The notes: generated by a model from the sequence alone, not told the origin. Numbered from the stretch's first letter, positions 1 through 8,064 are shown. The stretch: DNA of 17,851 bases from Thiopontia sp964551545 (GCA_964551545.1 CAZKCT010000039.1:1-17851); one strand, 5' to 3'. Program-made: numbers and translations.

Positions 1-51
1 GTTGATGGGTAATGAGCGGGCTTTTATGGGGAATTAGAAAAAACGAAGGGA

Positions 52-81
52 TTGAGATTGGAGGGGTGACTCATATATGAT
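52..81 (+). promoter_or_regulatory. Candidate sigma-70 promoter of the thioredoxin-like gene
   Basis: TTGAGA at 52-57 (5 of 6 to the -35 consensus) and TATGAT at 76-81 (5 of 6 to the -10 consensus) are 18 bases apart. The expected transcript would start about 35 bases before the ATG at 124. No upstream gene is visible in bases 1-51. The call rests on motif matching only. Confidence 0.35.
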
Positions 82-123
82 TCCTGCATTCTATATTTCT
101 GTGTGTGAAGGAGCGTTCCCGTC

Positions 124-684
124 ATGGTCAGCCTTGAAACCCCCGTTTGTGAATTTGATCTCCCGACCCCCAATTTCGTCCTGCCGGATGTTTATGGCTC
201 GGTCTGGACACCGAGTGGCTTGGCTGGAGAGAAAGGGTTATTGGTAATGTTTATCTGTAACCACTGTCCCTATGTGAAAGCAATCCGGGAGCGATTGGTG
301 CAAGCGACCCGCGAGCTGAAGGAGATGGGGGTCAATAGTGTGGCGATCATGTCCAACGATCCAACCCAGTACGAGGAGGATTCTGTGGAGAATATGCGCA
401 AGGTGGCGGAAGCGTATGATTTCCCGTTCCCCTATCTGCTGGATGAGACGCAAGAGGTGGCGAAGGCATTTGGTGCGGTCTGTACTCCCGATTTTTTCGG
501 TTACAATGCCGGCCTGGAGCTGCAGTATCGAGGGCGTTTTGATGAGAGCCGGAAGGAGACCGCTCCTGAAGGGGTTCGTCGTGACCTGTTCGAGGCGATG
601 AAACAGGTTGCCGAGAGTGGGGCGGGGCCAGAAGAGCAGGTCCCGAGTATGGGCTGTTCCATCAAGTGGAAGGATGGGGGATAG
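124..684 (+). CDS. Thioredoxin-fold redox protein, PRX-like/AhpC-TSA family
   Basis: This 186-residue cytosolic protein has a thioredoxin fold and probably reduces disulfides or peroxides; the substrate is unknown. The active-site CxxC is CNHCPY (Cys45, Cys48) after the strand LLVMFI, as in the PRX_like1 family, whose members carry NHCPYVK or similar. The cis-proline loop is seen as C120-T-P122, and a third conserved cysteine lies in the C-terminal SMGCSIKWK (Cys178). There is no signal peptide and no membrane segment. The ATG at 124 is preceded by GAAGGAG at 107-113, ten bases away, which supports this start. The gene stands alone, 364 bases before tkt, so co-transcription with the sugar-phosphate genes is unlikely. 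The family call is firm; the physiological role is not known from sequence. Confidence 0.85.
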   Translation: MVSLETPVCEFDLPTPNFVLPDVYGSVWTPSGLAGEKGLLVMFICNHCPYVKAIRERLVQATRELKEMGVNSVAIMSNDPTQYEEDSVENMRKVAEAYDFPFPYLLDETQEVAKAFGAVCTPDFFGYNAGLELQYRGRFDESRKETAPEGVRRDLFEAMKQVAESGAGPEEQVPSMGCSIKWKDGG

Positions 685-1048
685 CGCTTTACGGTCTTTG
701 GATTAAATAGATTGAGAGAGTCTATTAAAAAAGAGGGGTTGATCTTTCTGTTGCATTAAAAAATGACCCACTCAGACTGAGCCATTAGGGTTGTGTGGTG
801 TTCTTATGCAACTATCTGTTTATTAAGATGTTCTGATGTTGACCCCATTTTCGGTAATGGGGTAATCCAAAATTCTGAGTCACCACCCCCGTAGGATCGG
901 TTGATCCATGTCCTCGACTGAGTAAGAATGCATCGTTCGATCATGCCGGCAGTGTCGGCAGAATGGTTTACTTAGAGACTGATTCTGGGCTACAGACGGG
1001 GTCCAGAGGCAGGGGATGAATTCCTGATAGAAAAGGGAGAATTGAGAT
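685..1048 (+). other. 364-bp non-coding leader between the thioredoxin-like gene and tkt
   Basis: No open frame with coding character is seen on either strand. The stretch holds a weak inverted repeat AATAGA/TCTATT (706-726), a short palindrome CTCAGACTGAG near 772, the perfect inverted repeat at 842-863 (listed separately), and a small hairpin around 943-960 (TGCCG/CGGCA). A GGGAG ribosome-binding site at 1035-1039 sits nine bases before the tkt start. AAAAAATGACCC near 758-769 and TTGACCCCATTTTC near 839-852 recall IS21-family end sequences, but no transposase gene is present. The tkt promoter most likely lies in this stretch. Confidence 0.6.
842..863 (+). promoter_or_regulatory. Perfect 8-bp inverted repeat overlapping a possible tkt promoter
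   Basis: ACCCCATT (842-849) and AATGGGGT (856-863) are exact reverse complements around the six-base spacer TTCGGT. A -35-like TTGACC at 839-844 overlaps the left arm, and a weak -10-like TAATCC at 863-868 follows after an 18-base spacer. The geometry suits an operator bound by a dimeric regulator, or an RNA hairpin near the 5' end of a leader. No U-run follows, so it is not a simple intrinsic terminator. It lies about 190 bases before the tkt start. The function is inferred. Confidence 0.35.
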
Positions 1049-3037
1049 ATGTCATCAAGAAGAGAACTGGCCAATGCGATTCGTGCATTGAGCATGGATG
1101 CAGTACAGAAGGCCAACTCTGGACACCCAGGTGCCCCGATGGGTATGGCGGATATTGCTGAGGTTCTGTGGAATAGCCACATGAAGTTCAACCCAACCAA
1201 TGCGAAGTGGTCCGATCGTGACCGTTTTGTCCTTTCCAATGGTCACGGCTCCATGCTGATGTACTCTCTGCTGCATCTCAGCGGTTTTGAGCTGAGCATG
1301 GATGACATTAAGGATTTCCGTCAGCTTCATGCCAAGACAGCCGGTCATCCTGAGTATGGCTATGCGGACGGCATCGAGACTACCACCGGTCCACTGGGTC
1401 AGGGCATCACCAACGCAGTCGGTATGGCGATTGCGGAGCGCACCTTGGCGGCACAGTTCAATAAGCCGGGTCACGACATCGTTGACCACAACACCTATGT
1501 ATTCATGGGTGATGGCTGCTTGATGGAAGGCCTCTCACACGAGGCGTGTGCAATGGCCGGTACTTTGGGTCTGGGCAAGCTGGTTGCTTTCTGGGATGAC
1601 AATGACATCTCTATCGATGGTCACATCTCTGACTGGATGGAGAAGGATGTTGGCGGACGCTTTGAGTCTTACGGCTGGCACGTCGTGCGTGATGTGGATG
1701 GTCACGATGCGGATGCGATCAACGCGGCAATCGAGGCTGCAAAGGCTGAGAGTGATAAGCCAACACTGATCTGCTGCCGTACCACCATCGGTTTCGGTTC
1801 TCCAAATCTTTGCGGTACCCACGACTGCCACGGTGCCCCACTGGGTGACGAGGAGATCGCGGCAACTCGTAAGGAGTTGGGTTGGGCGCATGACCCATTT
1901 GTGATTCCTGACGAGGTCTATGCCGGTTGGGATCATAAAGAGCAGGGCAAGACAGACGAGGCTGCATGGCAGGCGAAGTTTGATGCCTATAAGGCGGAGT
2001 ATGCGGAAGAGGCTGCTGAGTTTGAGCGCCGCATGAGTGGCGATCTGCCAGCTAACTTTGAAGTGGAGATGGACAAGTTCATCGCCAAAACGCAGGAAGA
2101 GATGCCGAATATTGCATCGCGTAAGGCTTCACAGAACGCCATTGAGGCGATGGGTCCTGTAGTACCTGAGCTGTTCGGTGGTTCTGCGGATCTGACGGGA
2201 TCTAACCTGACCAACTGGTCTGGCACCGTGAAGGTAACGCCAAGCAATGCCAACGGTAACTACATCTCTTGGGGTGTCCGTGAATTCGGTATGGCGCATA
2301 TGGTCAACGGTATGGTGCTGCATGGTGGCTTCCGCGCCTACAGCGGTACCTTCTTCATGTTCATGGAGTTCATGCGCAACGCACTGCGTATGTCTGCACT
2401 GATGAAGATCAACTCGATCTATGTCTACACCCATGACTCGATTGGTCTGGGTGAGGATGGTCCTACGCATCAGCCAGTAGAGCAGCTCTCTACCATGCGT
2501 GCGATTCCTGACTTCCATACCTGGAGAGCGTGTGACGCAATTGAGTCTGCAATCTCCTGGAAGATGGCGATGTTGCGTGGCGATGCGCCGACTGCACTGG
2601 TCTTCTCTCGCCAGAACCTGACGCCAATGGAGCGCAGTGCAGAGCAGCTCAAGAACGTCGAGAAGGGCGGCTACGTACTGAAGGATTGTGACGGTACTGC
2701 AGATATTATTCTGCTCGCAACCGGTTCCGAGGTGGGTCTGGCCGTAGACGCGGCAGCAGCGATGGGTGGCCGCAAGGTGCGCGTTGTCTCTATGCCCTCA
2801 ACGGATATGTTCGATGATCAGGATCAGGCCTATAAGGACTCTGTTCTGACGCCGGGCGTCAAGCGCGTTGCGATTGAGGCGGGTGTTGATCAGGGCTGGC
2901 ATAAGTATGTTGGGCTGGAAGGTGACGTGGTCTGCATGAAGTCCTTCGGTGAGTCTGCACCTGCGGGTCAGCTCTTCGAGCAGTTTGGCTTCACGGTAGA
3001 TAACGTGGTGGCTACAGCAAACAAGGTTTTGGGCTAA
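1049..3037 (+). CDS. tkt: Transketolase
   Basis: Transketolase moves two-carbon units between ketose and aldose phosphates using thiamine diphosphate and a divalent metal, in the Calvin cycle (as CbbT) and the pentose phosphate pathway. At 662 residues it is full length (E. coli TktA is 663). Residues 1-320 form the pyrophosphate domain: NSGHPGAPMG with His26, SNGHGS with His66, His100, the metal/ThDP motif GDGCLMEG (154-161) closed by Asn185, and THDCHGAPLG with His261. The pyrimidine domain carries WGVREFGMAH with Glu412 and GEDGPTHQPVEQ with His474. These match the catalytic set of E. coli TktA almost position for position. The ATG has GGGAG nine bases upstream. It is the first gene of a co-directional tkt-gap-pgk-pyk-fba block, which favours a cbbT-like role. 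Confidence 0.97.
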   Translation: MSSRRELANAIRALSMDAVQKANSGHPGAPMGMADIAEVLWNSHMKFNPTNAKWSDRDRFVLSNGHGSMLMYSLLHLSGFELSMDDIKDFRQLHAKTAGHPEYGYADGIETTTGPLGQGITNAVGMAIAERTLAAQFNKPGHDIVDHNTYVFMGDGCLMEGLSHEACAMAGTLGLGKLVAFWDDNDISIDGHISDWMEKDVGGRFESYGWHVVRDVDGHDADAINAAIEAAKAESDKPTLICCRTTIGFGSPNLCGTHDCHGAPLGDEEIAATRKELGWAHDPFVIPDEVYAGWDHKEQGKTDEAAWQAKFDAYKAEYAEEAAEFERRMSGDLPANFEVEMDKFIAKTQEEMPNIASRKASQNAIEAMGPVVPELFGGSADLTGSNLTNWSGTVKVTPSNANGNYISWGVREFGMAHMVNGMVLHGGFRAYSGTFFMFMEFMRNALRMSALMKINSIYVYTHDSIGLGEDGPTHQPVEQLSTMRAIPDFHTWRACDAIESAISWKMAMLRGDAPTALVFSRQNLTPMERSAEQLKNVEKGGYVLKDCDGTADIILLATGSEVGLAVDAAAAMGGRKVRVVSMPSTDMFDDQDQAYKDSVLTPGVKRVAIEAGVDQGWHKYVGLEGDVVCMKSFGESAPAGQLFEQFGFTVDNVVATANKVLG

Positions 3038-3049
3038 TACAGCCTGAGC

Positions 3050-3082
3050 CATGAAGGAGGGCTGTTTTGAGCCTTCTTCATG
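3050..3082 (+). other. Stem-loop between tkt and gap
   Basis: CATGAAGGAGGGCT (3050-3063) pairs with AGCCTTCTTCATG (3070-3082) around GTTTTG. The stem is about 13 base pairs with one bulged G and one G-U pair. The nearest T-rich run (3101-3113) is about 19 bases further on, so it is not a canonical intrinsic terminator. A processing or mRNA-stabilising hairpin separating tkt and gap abundance is possible. The structure is visible; the role is inferred. Confidence 0.4.
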
Positions 3083-3130
3083 CGCTTCATGGAAAACAGT
3101 TTTTTATTTTTTGTTTAAGGAGTATATGTA

Positions 3131-4135
3131 ATGACAATTAAAGTCGGTATTAACGGTTTTGGCCGTATTGGTCGTATGGTTTTCCGTGCAATTGCACAGG
3201 ATTTCAACAACATGGAAGTTGTAGGTATCAATGACCTGCTCGACGCAGAGTACCTTGCCTACATGCTGAAGTATGACTCTGTTCACGGCCGTTTCGGTGG
3301 TGAGGTCTCTTCCAGGGAAGGGGCAATGATCGTTAACGGTAAAGAGATTCGTCTGACTGCAGAGCGTGATCCAGCAGACCTGGCATGGGGCGATGTAGAC
3401 GCGGATATCGTTATCGACTGTACCGGTTTCTTCCTCACTACTGAGACTTGCCAGAAGCACATCGACGCTGGTGCGAAAAAAGTGGTTCAGTCTGCACCAT
3501 CCAAGGATGACACCCCAATGTTCGTTTATGGTGTGAATCACGAGACTTATGCAGGTCAGAACATCGTATCTGCCGCTTCTTGTACGACTAACTGTCTGGC
3601 GCCTGTTGCCAAAGTTCTGAATGACAAGTGGGGCATCAAGCGTGGTCTGATGTCTACCGTTCACGCAGCAACTGCAACGCAGAAGACTGTTGATGGACCT
3701 TCCATGAAGGACTGGCGCGGTGGTCGCGGTATCCTCGAGAACATCATCCCTTCTTCCACTGGTGCTGCGAAGGCTGTGGGCAAGGTATTGCCTGAGTTGA
3801 ATGGCAAGCTGACTGGTATGGCGTTCCGTGTGCCGACTTCTGACGTCTCTGTCGTTGACCTGACTGTAGAGCTGGAGAAGAGCGCAAGCTATGACGAGAT
3901 CTGTGCGGCAATGAAGGAAGCTTCTGAGACTGCAGGCATCGGTGATACCTTGGGTTACACGGATGAGAAGGTTGTCTCAACTGATTTCCGTGGCGTTGGT
4001 TTCTCCTCTATTTTCGATGCCGAGGCAGGTATCGCGATGGACGATACTTTCGTCAAGCTGGTTGCCTGGTACGACAACGAGTATGGTTACACCTGTAACA
4101 TGCTCCGCTTTGTTGAGCACGTTGCCAACAACTAA
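3131..4135 (+). CDS. gap: Glyceraldehyde-3-phosphate dehydrogenase, type I
   Basis: GAPDH interconverts glyceraldehyde-3-phosphate and 1,3-bisphosphoglycerate with a nicotinamide cofactor, in the reductive direction in the Calvin cycle and the oxidative direction in glycolysis. The 334-residue protein starts with the Rossmann motif INGFGRIGR (7-15). SAASCTTNCLAP contains the catalytic Cys151, with the partner His178 in STVHAATATQK. The C-terminal WYDNEYGY is typical. NDLLDAEYLAYMLKYDS resembles E. coli GapA closely and suggests NAD rather than NADPH preference, which sequence alone does not prove. TAAGGAG at 3116-3122 sits eight bases before the ATG. The gene lies 93 bases after tkt and is followed at once by a strong terminator, so tkt-gap may be its own transcript. 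Confidence 0.97.
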   Translation: MTIKVGINGFGRIGRMVFRAIAQDFNNMEVVGINDLLDAEYLAYMLKYDSVHGRFGGEVSSREGAMIVNGKEIRLTAERDPADLAWGDVDADIVIDCTGFFLTTETCQKHIDAGAKKVVQSAPSKDDTPMFVYGVNHETYAGQNIVSAASCTTNCLAPVAKVLNDKWGIKRGLMSTVHAATATQKTVDGPSMKDWRGGRGILENIIPSSTGAAKAVGKVLPELNGKLTGMAFRVPTSDVSVVDLTVELEKSASYDEICAAMKEASETAGIGDTLGYTDEKVVSTDFRGVGFSSIFDAEAGIAMDDTFVKLVAWYDNEYGYTCNMLRFVEHVANN

Positions 4136-4150
4136 GCGTTGATTAAAAAT

Positions 4151-4181
4151 TCAGCCCTCACTGCCGGGGGCTGAGTTTTTT
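4151..4181 (+). terminator. Intrinsic terminator after gap
   Basis: TCAGCCC (4151-4157) pairs with GGGCTGA (4168-4174); the pairing is followed by G and six T residues (4176-4181). It begins 15 bases after the gap stop codon and lies inside the tkt-fba block, so it probably reduces read-through into pgk. Confidence 0.8.
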
Positions 4182-4215
4182 GCAAAACGGCTTTTGCGCT
4201 GAAGGTCTGTTTTGC
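4182..4215 (+). other. Two mutually exclusive short hairpins in the pgk leader
   Basis: GCAAAA (4182-4187) can pair with TTTTGC at 4192-4197 around a four-base loop. Alternatively, GCAAAAC (4182-4188) can pair with GTTTTGC at 4209-4215. The segment lies directly after the gap terminator, 50 bases before the pgk start. Alternative pairing is the usual hallmark of attenuators, but both stems are A/T-rich and short, so this may be chance. Confidence 0.25.
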
Positions 4216-4264
4216 AAAGAACCATTGAAATAACTGAATCTGTTTTTTGTAGGAGCTTAGAAGT

Positions 4265-5440
4265 ATGTCCGTAATCAAGATGACTGACCTCGACCTGTCT
4301 GGTAAGCGTGTACTGATCCGTCAGGATCTCAATGTGCCCGTCAAGGATGGCAAGGTAACCAGCGACAAACGTATCCGCGCCTCGATGCCAACCATTGAGC
4401 ACTGCATCAAGGCGGGTGCACAGGTGATGCTGATGTCCCATCTTGGTCGCCCAACAGAGGGTGAGCCTGCTGCCGAGTTTTCCATGAAGCCGGTTGCCGA
4501 TTACCTGACCGACGCACTGGGTAAGGAAGTTGCTCTGGTTGCTGATTACCTCGATAACGCGCCTGCGCTGAACAATGGGGATGTGGTGCTGCTGGAAAAT
4601 GTCCGCTTCAATGTTGGTGAGAAGAAGAATGATGAGGGGCTCTCCAAGCAGTATGCGGCACTTTGTGACATCTATGTGATGGACGCTTTCGGTACCGCAC
4701 ACCGTGCGCAGGCTTCTACTCATGGCGCGGGTGCCCATGCGCCAACCGCTTGTGCTGGCCCACTGTTGGCGGGTGAGCTGGATGCGTTGGGTAAGGCACT
4801 TGACGGCCCTGCGCGCCCCATGGCGGCAATCGTGGGTGGTTCAAAAGTTTCTACCAAGCTGACCGTACTGGAGTCCCTCTCTGGTGTGGTTGATCAGTTG
4901 ATCCCAGGTGGCGGTATTGCCAATACCTTTATTGCAGCGGCTGGCCACAATGTCGGTAAGTCATTGGTGGAAGCCGATCTGATTCCAGAGGCGAAGCGTC
5001 TGATGGAGGCCGCCAAGGCGAAGGGCGGCGAGATTCCTGTGCCGACGGATGTCGTGGTGGGTAAGGCGTTCTCCGAATCCGCAGAAGCAACGGTGAAGAA
5101 GGTTGAAGATGTTGAAGATGACGATATGATCTTCGATATTGGTCCAGACACCGCAGCCCGTTTTGCTGAGATGATGAAAGCGGCCGGCACGGTCGTTTGG
5201 AATGGTCCAGTTGGCGTTTTTGAATTTGACCAATTTGGTGAAGGGACAAAATCACTGGGTGAGGCGATTGCTGACTCAGATGCTTTCTCCATCGCTGGTG
5301 GTGGTGATACCTTGGCTGCGGTCGACAAGTATGGCATTGCAGATCGCGTCTCCTATATCTCTACCGGTGGTGGCGCATTCCTCGAATTCCTCGAAGGGAA
5401 GAAGTTGCCTGCGGTTGCGATGCTGGAAGAGCGTGCCTAA
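4265..5440 (+). CDS. pgk: Phosphoglycerate kinase
   Basis: Pgk transfers phosphate between ATP and 3-phosphoglycerate, giving 1,3-bisphosphoglycerate in the Calvin cycle direction. The 391-residue length is usual for bacterial Pgk. Substrate-binding basic residues are in RQDLNVP (19-25) and SHLGRP (58-63). The hinge and nucleotide domain show GGSKVSTK, PGGGIANT, WNGPVGVFE and the C-terminal GGGDT. YISTGGGAFLEFLEGK near the end is the family signature. The ATG has AGGAG at 4251-4255, nine bases upstream. The upstream neighbour is gap, behind a terminator; pyk starts 12 to 39 bases after the stop, depending on its true start, so pgk-pyk are surely co-transcribed. Confidence 0.97.
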   Translation: MSVIKMTDLDLSGKRVLIRQDLNVPVKDGKVTSDKRIRASMPTIEHCIKAGAQVMLMSHLGRPTEGEPAAEFSMKPVADYLTDALGKEVALVADYLDNAPALNNGDVVLLENVRFNVGEKKNDEGLSKQYAALCDIYVMDAFGTAHRAQASTHGAGAHAPTACAGPLLAGELDALGKALDGPARPMAAIVGGSKVSTKLTVLESLSGVVDQLIPGGGIANTFIAAAGHNVGKSLVEADLIPEAKRLMEAAKAKGGEIPVPTDVVVGKAFSESAEATVKKVEDVEDDDMIFDIGPDTAARFAEMMKAAGTVVWNGPVGVFEFDQFGEGTKSLGEAIADSDAFSIAGGGDTLAAVDKYGIADRVSYISTGGGAFLEFLEGKKLPAVAMLEERA

Positions 5441-5452
5441 CCGGGACTGGAA

Positions 5453-6922
5453 TTGAGCACGACAGAAGACAAGATACGCATGTTGAGACGCACAAAAATC
5501 GTTGCAACCCTGGGCCCAGCCACTGACTCTCCAGAGTCGCTCGATAAGCTGATTGAGGCAGGGGTTGATGTGGTTCGCCTCAACTTTTCGCATGGCACGG
5601 AAGAGGAGCACCTCAATCGTGCCGAGACGGTGCGGAATCGTGCTCGTGCACATGGTCGTCAGGTTGGTGTGATGGCCGACCTGCAGGGGCCAAAGATTCG
5701 TATCGGCAAGTTTGTTGACGACAAAATCCAACTGTCAGAGGGCGATCACTTCTGTCTTGATATGGGTCTCGCAATCGATGCAGGTAACCAGGAGGCTGTC
5801 GGTTCCACCTATAAAGGGTTGAGCGAGGATGTCTCACGAGGTGACTCGCTGTTGCTGGATGATGGCCGGATTGTTCTCTGGGTGCGTGAAGTGGATGGAG
5901 AGAAGATTCACTGTCGTGTCACACAGGGCGGTGCGCTCTCCAATAACAAGGGGATCAACCTACAGGGGGGCGGACTCTCTGCAGCGGCATTGACCGATAA
6001 AGATCGTGAAGATATCAAGACGGTCGCCAAGATGCAGGCCGACTATGTGGCGGTCTCTTTCGTGCGTAGTGCAGCGGACGTGCGTGAGGCCCGTGAGTTG
6101 CTGACCGCGGCAGGGTGGGGCAGCTGTGGCATCATCTCCAAGATGGAACGTGCCGAGGCGATTCCTTTGGCCGATGAGATTATTGCCGAGTCCGATGGCA
6201 TCATGGTCGCGCGTGGCGATCTCGGTGTAGAGATTGGTGACGCCTCGCTACCACCGGTACAGAAGCGGTTGATCAAATTGGCGCGTTCGATGGATCGAGT
6301 CTCGATCACCGCAACCCAGATGATGGAGAGCATGATCGAGAACCCCATTCCGACGCGTGCTGAGGTCTTTGATGTGGCCAATGCGGTACTGGATGGTACC
6401 GATGCGGTGATGCTCTCTGGCGAGACGGCCGTTGGAAAGTATCCAGAGAAGGTGGTTCAGGCGATGCACGACATCAGTATCGAGGCGGAGCAGCAGCGCG
6501 CCGCTAAGGTCTCGGGCCACCGTATGAATGAACACTTTCACCGTCGTGATGAAGCGATTGCGATGGCGACCATGTATACCGCTAACCATCTCGGCGTGAA
6601 GGCGATTGCATCGCTGACCGAGTCGGGTGCGACCACTTTGTGGATGTCTCGGATCAGTTCCGGGATTCCCATCTTTGCGATGACCCGGGATCTGCAGACC
6701 CGCCGCAAGGTAACCCTCTATCGCGGTGTCTATCCGGTCAGTTTTGACCTCACCGATATGGGCAAAGAGGAGATCAATCAAGAGATGATTGATGAGCTGG
6801 TACGTCGCGGTGTGGTGCGTGAAAAAGATACCGTTATTCTCACCAAGGGAGACCTGGTGGGCGAAGGGGGCGGTACCAATACCATGAAGATTTGTAAGGT
6901 CGGCAATAAGGGACATGCTTGA
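5453..6922 (+). CDS. pyk: Pyruvate kinase
   Basis: Pyruvate kinase makes pyruvate and ATP from phosphoenolpyruvate and ADP. The protein has 489 residues if it starts at the TTG at 5453; an ATG at 5480 gives 480 residues beginning MLRRTKIVATLGPA, closer to the family norm. Neither start has a clear Shine-Dalgarno, so the start is unsure. Seen in order (long-form numbering): RLNFSHG (42-48), MADLQGPKIRIG, a B domain at about 80-180, ISKMERAE with catalytic Lys230 and metal ligand Glu232, ARGDLG with Asp256, ITATQMMESM, and a full C-terminal domain ending GGTNTMKI. It sits directly after pgk and before fba, an arrangement common in cbb clusters, where it links Calvin-cycle 3-phosphoglycerate to pyruvate. 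Confidence 0.96.
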   Translation: MSTTEDKIRMLRRTKIVATLGPATDSPESLDKLIEAGVDVVRLNFSHGTEEEHLNRAETVRNRARAHGRQVGVMADLQGPKIRIGKFVDDKIQLSEGDHFCLDMGLAIDAGNQEAVGSTYKGLSEDVSRGDSLLLDDGRIVLWVREVDGEKIHCRVTQGGALSNNKGINLQGGGLSAAALTDKDREDIKTVAKMQADYVAVSFVRSAADVREARELLTAAGWGSCGIISKMERAEAIPLADEIIAESDGIMVARGDLGVEIGDASLPPVQKRLIKLARSMDRVSITATQMMESMIENPIPTRAEVFDVANAVLDGTDAVMLSGETAVGKYPEKVVQAMHDISIEAEQQRAAKVSGHRMNEHFHRRDEAIAMATMYTANHLGVKAIASLTESGATTLWMSRISSGIPIFAMTRDLQTRRKVTLYRGVYPVSFDLTDMGKEEINQEMIDELVRRGVVREKDTVILTKGDLVGEGGGTNTMKICKVGNKGHA

Positions 6923-6982
6923 TTGTCGACCCCGATTGTTTGATTGTTTAGTGAAATTAAAGATAGTTAAGGAGAAAGTTAG

Positions 6983-8044
6983 ATGCTGATTTCTTTGCGT
7001 CAATTATTGGACCATGCGGCCGAAAATGGCTATGGAATGCCTGCGTTCAACGTCAACAACATGGAGCAGGTGCATGCCATCATGCAGGCTGCAGATGAGA
7101 CCAATAGCCCGGTTATCATGCAGGGTTCTGCCGGTGCGCGCTCCTATGCGGGCGAGCCATTCCTGCGTCACCTGATCTCTGCGGCGATTGAGATGTATCC
7201 TCACATTCCAGTGGTGATGCACCAGGATCACGGCTCTGAGCCAGCAGTCTGCTTGCGCTCGATCCAGTCTGGGTTTAGCTCTGTGATGATGGATGGTTCC
7301 CTGATGGCTGACTGTAAGACACCATCTACTTTCGAGTACAACGTAGAGACCACCAAGACCGTCGTCGATATGGCGCATGCTGGTGGTGTATCGGTAGAGG
7401 GTGAGCTGGGTTGTCTCGGTTCACTGGAAACGGGTGAGATGGGTGAAGAGGATGGCCACGGTGCCGAGGGTAAGCTCGACCTCGACATGCTGTTGACTGA
7501 TCCTGAAGAGGCGGCCCAGTTTGTGAAAGCGACCGGTGTTGATGCCCTCGCCATTGCAATCGGTACCTCTCACGGTGCTTACAAGTTCACGCAGGAGCCT
7601 ACCGGTGAGATCCTGCGAATTGATCGCATCAAGGAGATCAACGCACGTATCCCGAATACACACCTTGTCATGCATGGCTCCTCTTCTGTGCCTCAGGATT
7701 GGCTCAAGGTCATCAACAACTTCGGTGGTGACATGGGACAGACCTATGGCGTACCCGTTGAAGAGATCCAGGAAGGGATCAAGTCTGGTGTTCGCAAGGT
7801 GAACATCGATACAGATCTGCGTATGGCTTCTACCGGCTCTGTCCGTCGCCATCTGCAGGAGAACCCAGCCAACTTCGACCCACGTAAGTTCCTCAAGGAG
7901 TCTACTGCGGGCATGAAGGAGATCTGTAAGGCGCGTTACCAGGCCTTCGGCTGTGAGGGTATGGCTGACAAGATCAAGCCAGTCTCTCTGGAAGTAATGT
8001 TTAACCGCTATGGTTCTGGAGAGCTGGCCCCTGAGGTCAAGTAA
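6983..8044 (+). CDS. fba: Fructose-bisphosphate aldolase, class II, Calvin-cycle subtype
   Basis: Class II aldolase condenses dihydroxyacetone phosphate with glyceraldehyde-3-phosphate; in the Calvin cycle such enzymes usually also act with erythrose-4-phosphate to give sedoheptulose-1,7-bisphosphate. The 353-residue protein starts MLISLRQLLDHAAENGYGMPAFN, as Calvin-type (CbbA) members do. Zinc and catalytic residues are seen in VMHQDHG (78-84, with Asp82 and His83), in GELGCLGS (140-147), in GTSHGAYKF (His197 region) and in HLVMHGSSSVP (His231 region). RKVNIDTDLR is typical of the C-terminal part. AAGGAG at 6969-6974 lies eight bases before the ATG. It closes the tkt-fba block and is followed by a strong terminator. 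Confidence 0.96.
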   Translation: MLISLRQLLDHAAENGYGMPAFNVNNMEQVHAIMQAADETNSPVIMQGSAGARSYAGEPFLRHLISAAIEMYPHIPVVMHQDHGSEPAVCLRSIQSGFSSVMMDGSLMADCKTPSTFEYNVETTKTVVDMAHAGGVSVEGELGCLGSLETGEMGEEDGHGAEGKLDLDMLLTDPEEAAQFVKATGVDALAIAIGTSHGAYKFTQEPTGEILRIDRIKEINARIPNTHLVMHGSSSVPQDWLKVINNFGGDMGQTYGVPVEEIQEGIKSGVRKVNIDTDLRMASTGSVRRHLQENPANFDPRKFLKESTAGMKEICKARYQAFGCEGMADKIKPVSLEVMFNRYGSGELAPEVK

Positions 8045-8064
8045 CCGAACCGCATCAGCGGCAG

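Noticed and set aside
706..726. AATAGA/TCTATT inverted repeat as a terminator for the thioredoxin-like gene
   Set aside because: The stem is weak and is followed by an A-run rather than a T-run on the coding strand.
3104..3664. A 186-codon minus-strand frame opposite gap
   Set aside because: It is the antisense shadow of the strongly supported gap gene and its protein has no coherent domain.
4894..5337. A 147-codon minus-strand frame opposite pgk
   Set aside because: Composition is the serine/proline-rich shadow of Ala/Gly codons in pgk, with no domain or ribosome-binding site.
6248..7003. A 251-codon open frame on the minus strand opposite pyk
   Set aside because: It lies wholly within and antisense to pyruvate kinase, has no recognisable family motif, and such frames are expected opposite codon-biased genes.
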